Below, one piece after another: positions 54,621-64,000 of a stretch of DNA of 64,000 nucleotides (positions are counted from its first letter, which is position 1; each line of letters opens with the position of its first letter). The stretch is from Marisa cornuarietis (Eukaryota > Mollusca > Gastropoda > Architaenioglossa > Ampullariidae). The position numbers and the translations under genes were made by a program. The notes under the pieces are model-generated. The model was given only the letters and a program-made list of their open reading frames with translations, ran no database searches and was not told where the DNA came from. The DNA is taken from the NCBI GenBank assembly GCA_004794655.1, contig SMMW01000612.1, positions 1,389,501 to 1,453,500 of the forward strand. The letters are read 5' to 3'.

Positions 54621-56530
54621 TGTTTTTTTTACCAGTTAGTTTATTAAACAAGTGCCTCTTGTGTTCATAAGTAAGACACTTGTCACTTTTTGTACTAGGA
54701 ATTTCATTACAGTCTGTATACACCTTTGTTATAGTTTTTTTCTTGTCTCTAATGAGTCAAAACTTTGTTTTAAAGAAATAAATACTTCTTGTAAGAGACT
54801 TCCAATATTTTGCATGGCCAATGGTATTGTTCTGTAGTTTTATCAGATGTACACTACCAATATTTAAAAAGTAGGAAGGAGAGTCGCATGGTGCCAAATA
54901 AATGCTAAACTTACAGTATTTTTGTAATACCTTTAATGATGTCGCTTGCATTGATAGGTATTATTATTAGGACACGATTTGAAATATCAATACAATATAT
55001 AGTATTACAATGGTAACTATTCCAAAGAATTAGGAAATGAGCTTCGTCGTGAAGATCTTTATCCGAATAAATATTGTTATAGAAATATGGAGATTATACG
55101 CTAAGTTTATATTTTACTTTATACAATCACTTAAATAGAATACATGTAACATAAATTGTCTCTCCAAGTGCTTTTGATCATTTCTGATCAGTTTTAATTA
55201 GTAGGGTAATCGATAATATTTTAGAGTCATTTTAATTTTAGCGCTCTTATTCAGGACTACAAGGCCAAACAGATGCTGATAAACTACTGTTAGCAACAAA
55301 CTGATCACCATCTTTCCTGTTGAGAATTATATTATAGATTGATTTTTATCAAACATAACATCTCCTGCTTAATTTTCTTTAGTTGCTGCATTTACAGGTC
55401 ACATGGAGACTTTGTGAGACCTTGCGAGACGTTATCCTTGGCGCAGTACGAGAATATCGAAGTAAACAGGTTTAGTTATGTAATCTCCTAACCTTAGTGA
55501 GGGGATAACGTGGTTAGTCATGTGTCAAGTATTCTGAGCGCGCTGCTCGTCTGACCCTCCTATTTATAGTTATTAGTATCCCTATCAGTAATATAGCATT
55601 GTTACTGTAATAGCATGTCAGGTAGGGTCAATGCACCTTTGCAATGTCCTTGGTTATCTGTTCGCTGTACACATTTGGAACAGGTCCGCAGACACATGTT
55701 TCTCTCAATCGGCAAGTACATGCTCACGTCTCGCATCTCTTCAGTAGGATAGAGATTTCAAAAGACGTATCTGTAATTAGTAGCTACCGTCTTTCTAAAA
55801 GAAATTTCATCAGAGCTAATAGTGTTTTACTGTTGAATTCTTTTTTTCCATCACAATCACTACACATATACAAACATAAGCATTATATATACATTCATAT
55901 AAAATGTCGTTCAGCACGCATGCGCACCTGCACCCTCTCACACATTCACCTGAATATTCTAAAAGGTTATATGGTAAGCCTACAGGATCTTGTGCCTTTT
56001 ATTTAGGATGGTGATTGCTGCTGGCACGAAGCAACATTGTAATAAGTTTTTCGCTCCCGTGGCACTTTGTAGGGCTTTCTGGACGGCAACAGCTGAAACT
56101 TGGGATGGAGAGCATTTGTTTGGTGTGCAGTGAAGTGATATGCCATCTTTTTCACTGCATAAATGTGCGTCAGAAAGTGGCAGCTGTGATGTACCAATAA
56201 GTTTATTTGCCTGACGGATGACTCTAGACATCCCTTGCTAGCCAGTGGTGGTCTCCAGTATGTATTTGCATTGTCTGTCGGTTGCTAATGTCTTTCAGTT
56301 CACTTTAGATGCTCATTAGATTAGTGGCGTCTGCAAAGCAAAGGTTGCATAAGGGTGTACCAACGAAGATAATGAAAGTTATGGTCGTGTTGAGTTTCTT
56401 AGATTAAGCTTTCCGAGAACATGTTAGGAAACACTAACCGTACAAAAGTCGTATTTATTTTGTAGTAATTATGCATAAAAATTGTGTACAGTGATTAGAT
56501 GACATGAACCCTGACCTGTTTGGTCTTCAA
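54621..56530. repeat. D block of unit 5, with reverse transcriptase relic
   Basis: Landmarks are AAGAATTAGGAAATGAGCTT (55025), TAAATTGTCTCTCCAAGTGC (55151), CCTTGGCGCAGTACGAGAAT (55436) and the minus-strand relic at about 56240-56520 (GCATAAGGGTGTACCAACG). An insertion near 55860-56225 is not shared with other units. It contains small frames with no known domain. Confidence 0.55.
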
Positions 56531-57075
56531 TTTACGTATCGCATCCACGTCACGTGTTTGAAACAGATACACTTTAGTTTTAAACATGTTGTCAGTAATA
56601 TATTTAAGTTTAAAATCCTCTTTCTTCCACCCAATTAACAGAATTAACAGCTTCATCTCAAATAATACTTTATTTGTTTCATTGTTTTATTAGCTGACCT
56701 TGGTTTCTTTTTGAAATCATATTCTATACGTCTATTATTTGAGACGAACAATTAAACACACTCTATTTGTATTCAAATTATTAGGGCACTACACCACAGT
56801 TAGAATTCAGCATAAGTCTAATTATCTCAAGATGGAGTTTGTATTGCTAGACATTGTGGTTTCAGACCCGCAGTAACATGTCGAATAAAATTGACTTTTT
56901 ATTATATAATGATGTTTGTTTTTGTCTTTTGCAAAATACAATACGCTAAAAGAAACAAGAGGAGCAACAGATTTTATAAATTACAGTTTTCTTTTAATTT
57001 TGTTGTTTGCTGAGTTTATTGCTCCTGTCCATCTGTCAGTTCGAAGTATGGTGGTGGAGAAATAAGAAACGAAGC
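56531..57075. repeat. S-block spacer of unit 5
   Basis: TTAGCTGACCTTGGTTTCTT (56690) and GTGGTGGAGAAATAAGAAACG (57050) match the S block at 13.2-13.47 kb. The spacer is interrupted at about 57076 by an X repeat and resumes at 58292. Confidence 0.55.
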
Positions 57076-58291
57076 TTAATCTTTCTGGACTCCATGACTA
57101 GACCATGAATGTGATGAAGATGGCGATAAACAGTTTTACTTAGAAGAAGTCTCTAAGGTCGGTAGTTTTGTATGTGTATGTTAACACCTGACCAGGTCCG
57201 GAAAAGCAGGTAACACACGACATCAGTCCTCGCGCAATAATTAGAAACAAAAGCAGGATCAATTTTCTCAGGCAGGGAAGTATTGACGAATTGCGGCGTT
57301 TCTGCATCAACTGCAAACAAAATGAAAGAAAAGAGGCTAGCGAACAACAAGCACGTGACAGTTCTCACATTGTTTGTGTACACTGTGCGCGATAAACAAG
57401 GAGAAGGATGAGCCGGTCCCACACAAGGAGCAGAAGACCGATATTCAGACACAGGCCGAGGAGAACGACATGCAGCCAGCGAAGCAAGAGATGCATTTGC
57501 AACAAGAGATTGAGAACAAAGGGGATGGGTACAGGGTGTGGGAGAGAGAGAGAGATACAAAGAGTTCCTGGCAAAAAAGGACATTGATGAGGTTATTTAT
57601 TAAGCTAGTACTAGAATAACTTGAGGTACTGGGCGTGCAAGGCTGCTGATAGAGGTGAATCAGCTGCAGGAAGTCTCTCTGAGGTAGCAGCGCAACCAGA
57701 CGAAACTAAAGGAGACTAAAGGCTCGGGGGAGCTGATGCGGAGCTGGTTGAGCATGAAACAACGGCTGGTGTATGACGCCAACGACTAGGTTCTGATTCT
57801 GCAGCATTAAAGTCACACTTTCTTAATAAAGAAGCTAAAGAATTAAGGTTCTTAGATCCAGTCCTTTCATGGAACGTACCTGCGGACATACAGAACCTTT
57901 TAGCAAAGAATACCTTAAGAATTCATTTCCCTTTTCTCGAAGGCGCGTTTCCTGATAATCGTCTGCACGTGCCTCATCACCGCGTTTGCAGATCCTTGTG
58001 TCTGTTAAACCTGCAGTGAGCTGAAAATATCGACATTTGTCGATCGCCGAGCTTCTCTACTTGTGGCAGCAGAAAGATCCCCCGGCAATGATTAAACCTT
58101 AAGAAAGACTTCTATTTACAAACTTAAGTAACCGTCTTCTACGCCCCTACAAAGGAGACTTAACCTAATATATCATAGGTATTACATAATATAACAAAAA
58201 ATCAGAAAATATATTTAGAGATTTACAGTTTTTTTTCACCTTTTAGTCTTACAAAAGAGCACTGCCTCTGTGTTTACAGTTTCCAGAAGTA
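57076..58291 (-). repeat. X repeat copy 5, inverted, inserted in a spacer
   Basis: The spacer sequence at 13455-13480 (ATAAAGCGAAGTAAATTGGT) is split here between 57075 and 58292, so this copy is an insertion of about 1.2 kb. On the minus strand a 143-codon frame (57584-57153) is open. On the plus strand a Lys/Glu/Gln-rich frame (57374-57619) is open, with coiled-coil character. An FCINCK and VCVHCAR pair (two CxxC) is readable just upstream in another frame. Which strand was ancestral coding is not settled. A 4-bp GAAG occurs at both edges. Confidence 0.6.
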
Positions 58292-60370
58292 CATTGGTCT
58301 GATATGGCCATGTTACCAGTCACAAACAATTTTCAAACGAACAATAAAACAATAAATTAATGGTATAGGTCTTCTAAAAACAAACTTTATTTCATTCCTT
58401 TTATATATGTAGTGAGCATACATTTATCTAAAACTTTGAAACTGATTTATGTTGCCCTGGTTGATTTCGCAATTGTGAAAATAAACAAAATACAGTTTTA
58501 AATAAGCTAAGTTTCTTTACTTATTAAAAAGAATGTCTTTGAATTTTCCTGTAGAACTGAAGTGTTGCAAGCTATAAATTAAACAGTCAAGACACCATGT
58601 ACCACAATTACACATAATAGTAGGAGATTTACAATCCTGTCAGATGCAGTAAAAGTAACTGATGATTCAGATTTCGTTCAGACACCTTTTATTGTAAATG
58701 GTTGTATACCACTTCCTTTCAGTGGTTTTTAGAATTGGTACTAATGTAGTTAATTAGATGGTTTTTTTACTTCAGGGCCTGAAAGAAAGAACGAACCTTT
58801 GCCTTTTCTTCATTGCGATGATAGACATCGCATACTCTGCGACTGCATTTGCCAACAGTCTTATGACCATCTTATGTTATCTCGGCACATATGGTCTAGG
58901 AGAGGAGACAGAAATGTAGAATATATCACTGGTATAATGTACACCATTAAAACCTCGTTTGACTTATACACCACTGCCATCGCGGTAGACCAGTGCCTGA
59001 TCGTAATGTTTCCACTTCTAGTTGCCTCACTACTAAGAACACGTGTCCTGGGCATCATGTTGATGTGCAATGTCGGCATCATGCAGGCTGGGTTTATGGC
59101 TATTCCAGTGAAATATTCATGAGAACGACGGCTAATGGAATTGTTACCTGGCAACAGGATGTAAAATGTAATTTTTCAAAAGGAAATGCGTCTCTCTGCA
59201 GTCTTCCACTAAAGCCACTGTCTCTGTTCAGTAAGCTACACACTTCTGAGACATCCTAATGTAATGTTTGTTGACAGTTTTATTTTTACACCTTACTCAC
59301 TTATTCCTTTCTTGTCTTTCTAGTTTAGTTTCCTTCAACCTTATGCGTCGTCTCTCGCAGTGTTCTTATTTGTGCGTCCACCTGTAGTTCGTGACATCCA
59401 TCCATCCTTAACGTCTCTTCAGTCTCGAACATCAGCAAAGGAAGGCAACAGAGTGAAAAGAAAATTATAATCAAGTCTTAGCGCAAAAAACGATTGTTGA
59501 TAATGCTCTTTGCATTGCTGTAAAACAGTTTCGTATCTGTCAATGACACTCTCAAGACTGCAGAGACTTATGCTTACAACGACCAGGCAAAGAGACCTTG
59601 TATCCTCCCTTTATTTACCCTATATTGTTTCCTCTTAGGCGTATAATTACGCAGGTACAGTAGTGAAAGAGTTTAATTAATCTCTTTTTGAAAACTATTT
59701 TACTGCTGCTGAATCGCTTTGGCTTTTTTACATTGAGGTTCTTATTCTTACTTTTTATATAATTGTGTTCGTACCTTTTAACAATTCGATATAAAATATA
59801 GTAACACGAAGATTGATAAAAAAAGAACTACCTTGTTTAATCAAATGTGCAACAAAATGTAATGACTATGAATAGAAAGAAAGAAAATGACTAGATATGG
59901 TACGATGTAAAACAGTGCTATAACAGTGATACATAATTCAAGTAGTATTCTTCCTTTTCAAGTCAATAAAGGTTTGAATTATCAGTTGCAAATTTTAATA
60001 TTGTTTCTCCTACTACACACAGTGACACTTTGGGGGTCATCCTGTTGAGGTGCAAAGTTAAAAGTTATTATAACTCTCAGGTCCAGTTTGAGCTGAGGTT
60101 CAGAAATCTTCCTCCAACAATCGCTGTCTTTTGTTCAAAATGATTAAGTATTCTATAAATCTGGTAAATAGAGTCAATTCAATTGTTTAATATCAAGAAG
60201 ATACAAACACAATTGGACCCAGCCCACTGTACTTATACTATTTATAACGAATCACTTTGGTCAACATTTTATTTTTGGCGATCGTGTGCAAAAGGGTGTC
60301 GTTGTGTACTATAGTGGGCCTACTGGACAAAACGTCCGAACACGTCACACAGGTCGTGCTAAACTAGTGG
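58292..60370 (+). repeat. Segmental duplication, copy B (contains broken receptor 6)
   Basis: This is collinear with copy A at 16130-18830 on both sides of the receptor, with deletions that make it shorter. TACGCAGGTACAGTAGTGAA (59648) and TTCAGAAATCTTCCTCCAAC (60098) match copy A. The first 70 bp still belong to the S spacer. No other gene is present. Confidence 0.75.
58577..59178 (+). pseudogene. Class A GPCR, receptor 6, second subfamily, internally deleted
   Basis: This is related to receptor 2 throughout. The start codon is lost (ATGAATGCA became AAATTAAAC). Stops interrupt TM1. ERC has become DQC in the readable frame 58799-59122. A TGA follows AAATATTCA near 59120. At about 59152 the sequence jumps from the second extracellular loop to the last codons of the gene. 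By comparison with 16403-17440 this removes 16992-17411, that is 420 bp, covering TM5 to TM7. The junction reads GGCAACAGGATG. The copy cannot encode a receptor. Confidence 0.9.
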
Positions 60371-60390
60371 CCGTACTCTCTCTCTTCTTT

Positions 60391-60455
60391 GATGATAATG
60401 ATGATGATTGATGATTGATGATGATTGATGATTGATGATGATGATGATGACGAAA
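60391..60455. repeat. (GATGATT)n-like microsatellite
   Basis: GATGAT and GATTGAT units alternate over about 60 bp between the segmental duplication and the next P block. Confidence 0.85.
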
Positions 60456-61449
60456 CAAAACAAATGTAGATTATGCCTTACTCCACTGATCCACAATTGT
60501 AGGTGAACATTAATAGACACGCAGTCCGGAGAAAGAGTTCATGTTATTGGCATTATCATGAGGTCTGTGATTGTAGTGGCGGCAGCGATGTTCGTATTAG
60601 TGTAGGTGGCGCTTTGTATCTGGAGGAACTCATGAAGAATCGATAAGTAAGGCTCTGGTGGCTTCTGTTAAAAATCATGAATCAAGGACAAATTTAATTA
60701 AAAAAATGGATTGAAAGTGCACAATATAAAAATAATTAAAAATGACGACTTTCAGCTTTACTTAAAAAAATAAGCACAAGCGTGCGTGTGTGTAGGGGGA
60801 GGGGCGGTAACACGTGAATTTCGAATGTACAAAATGGGGACAATTCTGATGAGCAGAAAACAACTTTTGTTGGAATTAATAAACTATGAATAACATCAAA
60901 ATATAAACTCTAATGAATCCCTAAAATATGAAGTTGGAAGGAACTAAAAGGAAGTTAAGTGCATGCAGTAGCATACATGCACACGGATCCCAGACACTTA
61001 ATCCCCAGACACTTAATCCTCAAAAAGAAATTTCAACTCAAAAAATTATAGAGTGAATGAAAAATTTAATTCAAATTCAAATAATACTTAGCTTCAACAT
61101 TTATAACATCCCAGTCTTACTAGAGTTACCCAGAGTTACCACGCGACACATTTCTTTTACGGTTATACTATTTATAGTTCACAAAATAGCAGTTTTGAGT
61201 GTTGTGTCGCGATTCGGGGATTAAGTGTCTGGGGATTAAGTGTCTAGGGGATTAAGTGTCCGGGGATTAAGTGTGCGGGGATGAAGTGTCTTGGATGAAG
61301 TGTCCGGGGATTAAAAGTCCGGTCACCCATGCCCACATATACACGTAAGCGAAGACATGCAAAAATACTTTTAAATATTATAAATAAAACCTTACTTGGT
61401 TTTCTTTAAAAAGTAAGAAAGAAAATCTTAATTAGATTTAGCCCGTAGA
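60456..61449 (+). promoter_or_regulatory. P block upstream of the broken receptor 7, split by a MITE
   Basis: CCACTGATCCACAATTGTAG (60484) opens the block. Only a short TG remnant (60784-60793) marks the microsatellite. GCAGTAGCATACATGCACAC (60966) is followed by a 343-bp insertion, after which the promoter resumes at about 61328. Confidence 0.55.
60985..61327. mobile_element. MITE-like element with iterated terminal motifs
   Basis: The ends are imperfect inverted repeats. The left end is GGATCCCAGACACTTAATCC and the right end read inversely is GGTGACCGGACTTTTAATCC. The motif GGGGATTAAGTGTC occurs about six times at the right end (61215-61313), and its complement twice at the left (60991-61020). 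Flanks CATGCACAC (60976-60984) and CATGCCCAC (61328-61336) look like a 9-bp target duplication with one change. Paralogous promoters lack the insert. There is no coding capacity. Confidence 0.75.
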
Positions 61450-61460
61450 CCTATAAATAC
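61450..61460 (+). promoter_or_regulatory. TATA-like box of receptor 7
   Basis: CCTATAAATAC lies about 165 bp upstream of the start. It is followed by AAGAAAGACAGATTGAGTGT (61505), conserved with receptors 1 and 4. Confidence 0.5.
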
Positions 61461-61621
61461 AAAGAAGAACATGCATAGCTGGGCATCTTTGTACTGGAAA
61501 TTTTAAGAAAGACAGATTGAGTGTAACATACAGAACTAATGCGAGTAACCGATACAGTAACACCGTCTATGACCTTAGCTTTTAGCTGTTAGAGGCACTA
61601 CTCTGCACAACTATACATGAT

Positions 61622-62658
61622 ATGAACGGCGCATTCAATACAACAAATCGATTGGAAGACTTGCTCAATGCAAATCTCATTTTGGGTTCGGAAGAAAACC
61701 GTTTCATTAATAATGCTGCGTATTATTAAGTATTCTTCATCGCCAATGACTGCATACCTCTTTTGTTAAGCAGCTTTGGAATTTCTACTAATGTAATAAA
61801 CTGTCTTATTCTAAGGCATCAGAGTGTAAAAGATAGAATGAACCTTTGTCTTATCTTTCTGGCGATGGTAGATGTCTTCTACTCAACGACAACATTCATA
61901 AACAGCCTAATGTATTTATTACGTTACCTGCGTAAGTCGTATTTTGACGAAACAAATCTGCTGAAAAATATAATAATGTGCATCACAGGGTGTATATACG
62001 CCTTCAGAGCGAAATCGGGTGTGTGCACCATGTTGATAGCGGTAGAGCGGTGTGTGTGTGTTGTGTTTCCACTCGTGTTTCCCCACTACTAACAACTCGC
62101 ACAATGGGGATCCTGCTGACATCTCTTTCCATCATCATTCAGCTGGGATTCGTCACCATTCCGTTCAAATACACTTTGACAGACACCACAGTTGTGGAGG
62201 ACTTGACTTGGCGTCTAAGTCAATCAAATTTGTATCTGAATAACCGACTATTATTTGGCATCATCCTTAACAACGTACTTGGCATATTTTGCCGTTTTTA
62301 TCTTTATCATCGTATCAGTGGCGACGACAATCACCGTTTTCAAACTACGACTCGGCATAATGTGGCGAATAAAGAACAGTTCCTCGATTGCAGTAAACCA
62401 TCAACAAACGATGTTGACGCGAATGTTGGTGTTAGTGTCTTGTACCTACATCATCTCTATGATGCCTTTTGTACTAGTGGTGATTCTGACTCTGGCAGTG
62501 CCTGATTTTTCCATCAGTACAAGGTACACAAATATTTTTATAGTTTGTCATATGGTTGCAAATTTGTTTCCATTACTAAACACTTCTGTAAACTTTTCAT
62601 TTATTTTGCTCAGTCATCTCGCTTCAAAAAAGACGTAGAATCTATGTTTTCTTGTTAG
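61622..62658 (+). pseudogene. Class A GPCR, receptor 7, several lesions
   Basis: This is a full-length relative of receptor 3. Codon 36 is TAA (61727-61729) where the paralogues have CAA. Single-base deletions lie near 62072 (CACTCGTG for CACTTCGTG), near 62286 and 62302 in TM5, and near 62596 in TM7. Between lesions the receptor sequence is well kept: VKDRMNLCLIFLAMVD, ERCVCVVFPL, and a third loop close to WREKNSSS. The last frame ends at 62656-62658. The five-unit TG run at the ERC motif is intact. Loss of function is clear. Confidence 0.9.
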
Positions 62659-64000
62659 TTTTGTGTAGTAGGTGACTTATTTAACGTTAAACATGTGTCT
62701 TGTGTTTAAAAGTAAGACCTTTGTGGGTTATTTCCGTATTCTTATTACTACTTATATCAGCCAGGCTAACAATTTTCTTTCTTTTTTATCATTAAAAACT
62801 TTATGTTGTGATTAAGAAAACAAGTCCTAGTTATAAGCGACATTTTTATATCACATAATAATTTTTATTGCAGTATAGTTATATTATTTGTACATTGCTA
62901 GCGTACAAAATTGTAATGTATGAATGTAAAAGTCATCGAACTGGCTCGTTACTATAGCATGCCTGAAGAGTTCTACCTATAAATGACACACTGTTTTTGT
63001 GTTTGTTTGTTTTTTTCATTGTTACATAATAGTTTGCGTTGTGAGTGCTATTGTGATTGATTTTGTATTTGTTCTGACTTCATATAGCTTATTAAAGAAT
63101 CCATCTTACAATGTCATTTACCTAATTTTTTTATTAAAAATATGAGGGTTAAGATCAAAAGTTAAGACTGTAATCCTGCTAGGTTTGAGCACGAGACATC
63201 ATAAACAGTTGTGAGGCCACGAAGGAGGAGGGAACAGTCAATCGAGTCGAAGTCAAGTGACTTTTCCAACAATGTCGATGATCATCCTTTGTCTATTGAT
63301 TGTCATATATTGCGTTTACGACGGTTTGCTTGGTCGTTTCTACTCCGGAGTGTTGCTGGACTTCAGAGAGATTAGTGGTTGACTTAGGACAATTTATTCT
63401 CATATTTTAGTAAAAGATAAATTCAAAACTAGACACTTGATGCATATATTTATCATTACTGAGAATAAGAAAGGCTTCTTTTAAAACAATATTGATAAAA
63501 TTAGGTAGAAACTCCCCAGTTGTCAAATACATTCAATGAATACAGCACGTTGAAGTAACTTTAATGCTGTGGTTTGCACTGCAGGTAACTGTTTTTATAG
63601 TACATGATTATATGATTAATGCAATATAAGATATTTAAACCCTTTATAATAAAGACGCGGTGAAAATGTTAAAGACACAGCAAACTATTGACAATGAGAA
63701 AACGAGCTTCGTAGTAAAGGACTTTTCCGGAATCAATATTCTTTTACCAAAATATCCAGATTATACATTAAATGCGTTTGGTTTCTTTATTTGATACATT
63801 GCCACAAGTGGAATTAAGGTAATCTACAGTCTTTCAATGCGCTTTTTTATTAACCTTTTATTTTTGAATGTGCTTGGAATGTTGTTTGCAAGATAGTCGA
63901 TTATTTTCTTGACGCAACTTTTTCTTAATTTTTTCAGATTTGTAGAGCTTTTATTGAGAACTTTTTAATTGTCCTAAGTAGATGCGCTCATTAGTTGCAG
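62659..64000. repeat. D block of unit 7, cut by the window edge
   Basis: GCTGTGGTTTGCACTGCAGG (63566), AAAATGTTAAAGACACAGC (63663), ATGCGCTTTTTTATTAACC (63837) and GCAAGATAGTCGATTATTTT (63889) follow the order of the other D blocks. The reverse transcriptase relic would lie beyond the edge. No gene is supported. Confidence 0.55.

Overview
The window looks like AT-rich nuclear DNA from a mollusc, most likely a gastropod. It holds a tandem cluster of intronless class A (rhodopsin-type) receptor genes of the kind expanded as putative chemosensory receptors in gastropods. It also carries a tRNA-derived SINE, non-LTR retrotransposon copies and many TG and AAT microsatellites. No rRNA, functional tRNA, CRISPR array or bacterial-type gene is visible. 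The species cannot be fixed from the sequence alone.

All recognisable host genes are receptors on the + strand. Four are intact: 9904-10965, 16403-17440, 22408-23442 and 31568-32617. Three are broken. The copy at 53578-54620 has one 2-bp frameshift in a TG run. The copy at 58577-59178 is a relative of 16403 that lost its start and about 420 bp. The copy at 61622-62658 has one stop and four 1-bp deletions. Two subfamilies are present: 16403 with 58577, and all the others.

The cluster is built from repeated units. In order, each unit has a promoter-proximal block with a TG microsatellite and a TATA-like box (P), the receptor, a downstream block carrying a fossil minus-strand reverse transcriptase piece (D), and a spacer (S). 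Two P blocks (5.3-5.93 kb and 48.2-48.56 kb) have lost their receptor. The 16403 gene and its flanks (about 16.1-18.8 kb) are repeated at about 58.36-60.37 kb.

Later insertions break up the array. A composite L2/CR1-like LINE complex lies on the minus strand at 34.8-40.27 kb. Decayed LINE and RTE-like relics lie at 41.75-43.3 kb. Several copies of an unclassified repeat, called X here, lie at 27.6, 29.1, 46.0, 49.7 and 57.1 kb. There is a MITE-like element at 60.985-61.327 kb, a SINE copy at 25.53 kb, and a possible solo LTR at 43.7-45.0 kb.

Taken together, the window shows birth and death of sensory-type receptors by unequal duplication, with shared promoters, shared fossils and lesions of graded age. 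Ligands, expression sites and true transcript ends cannot be seen here.
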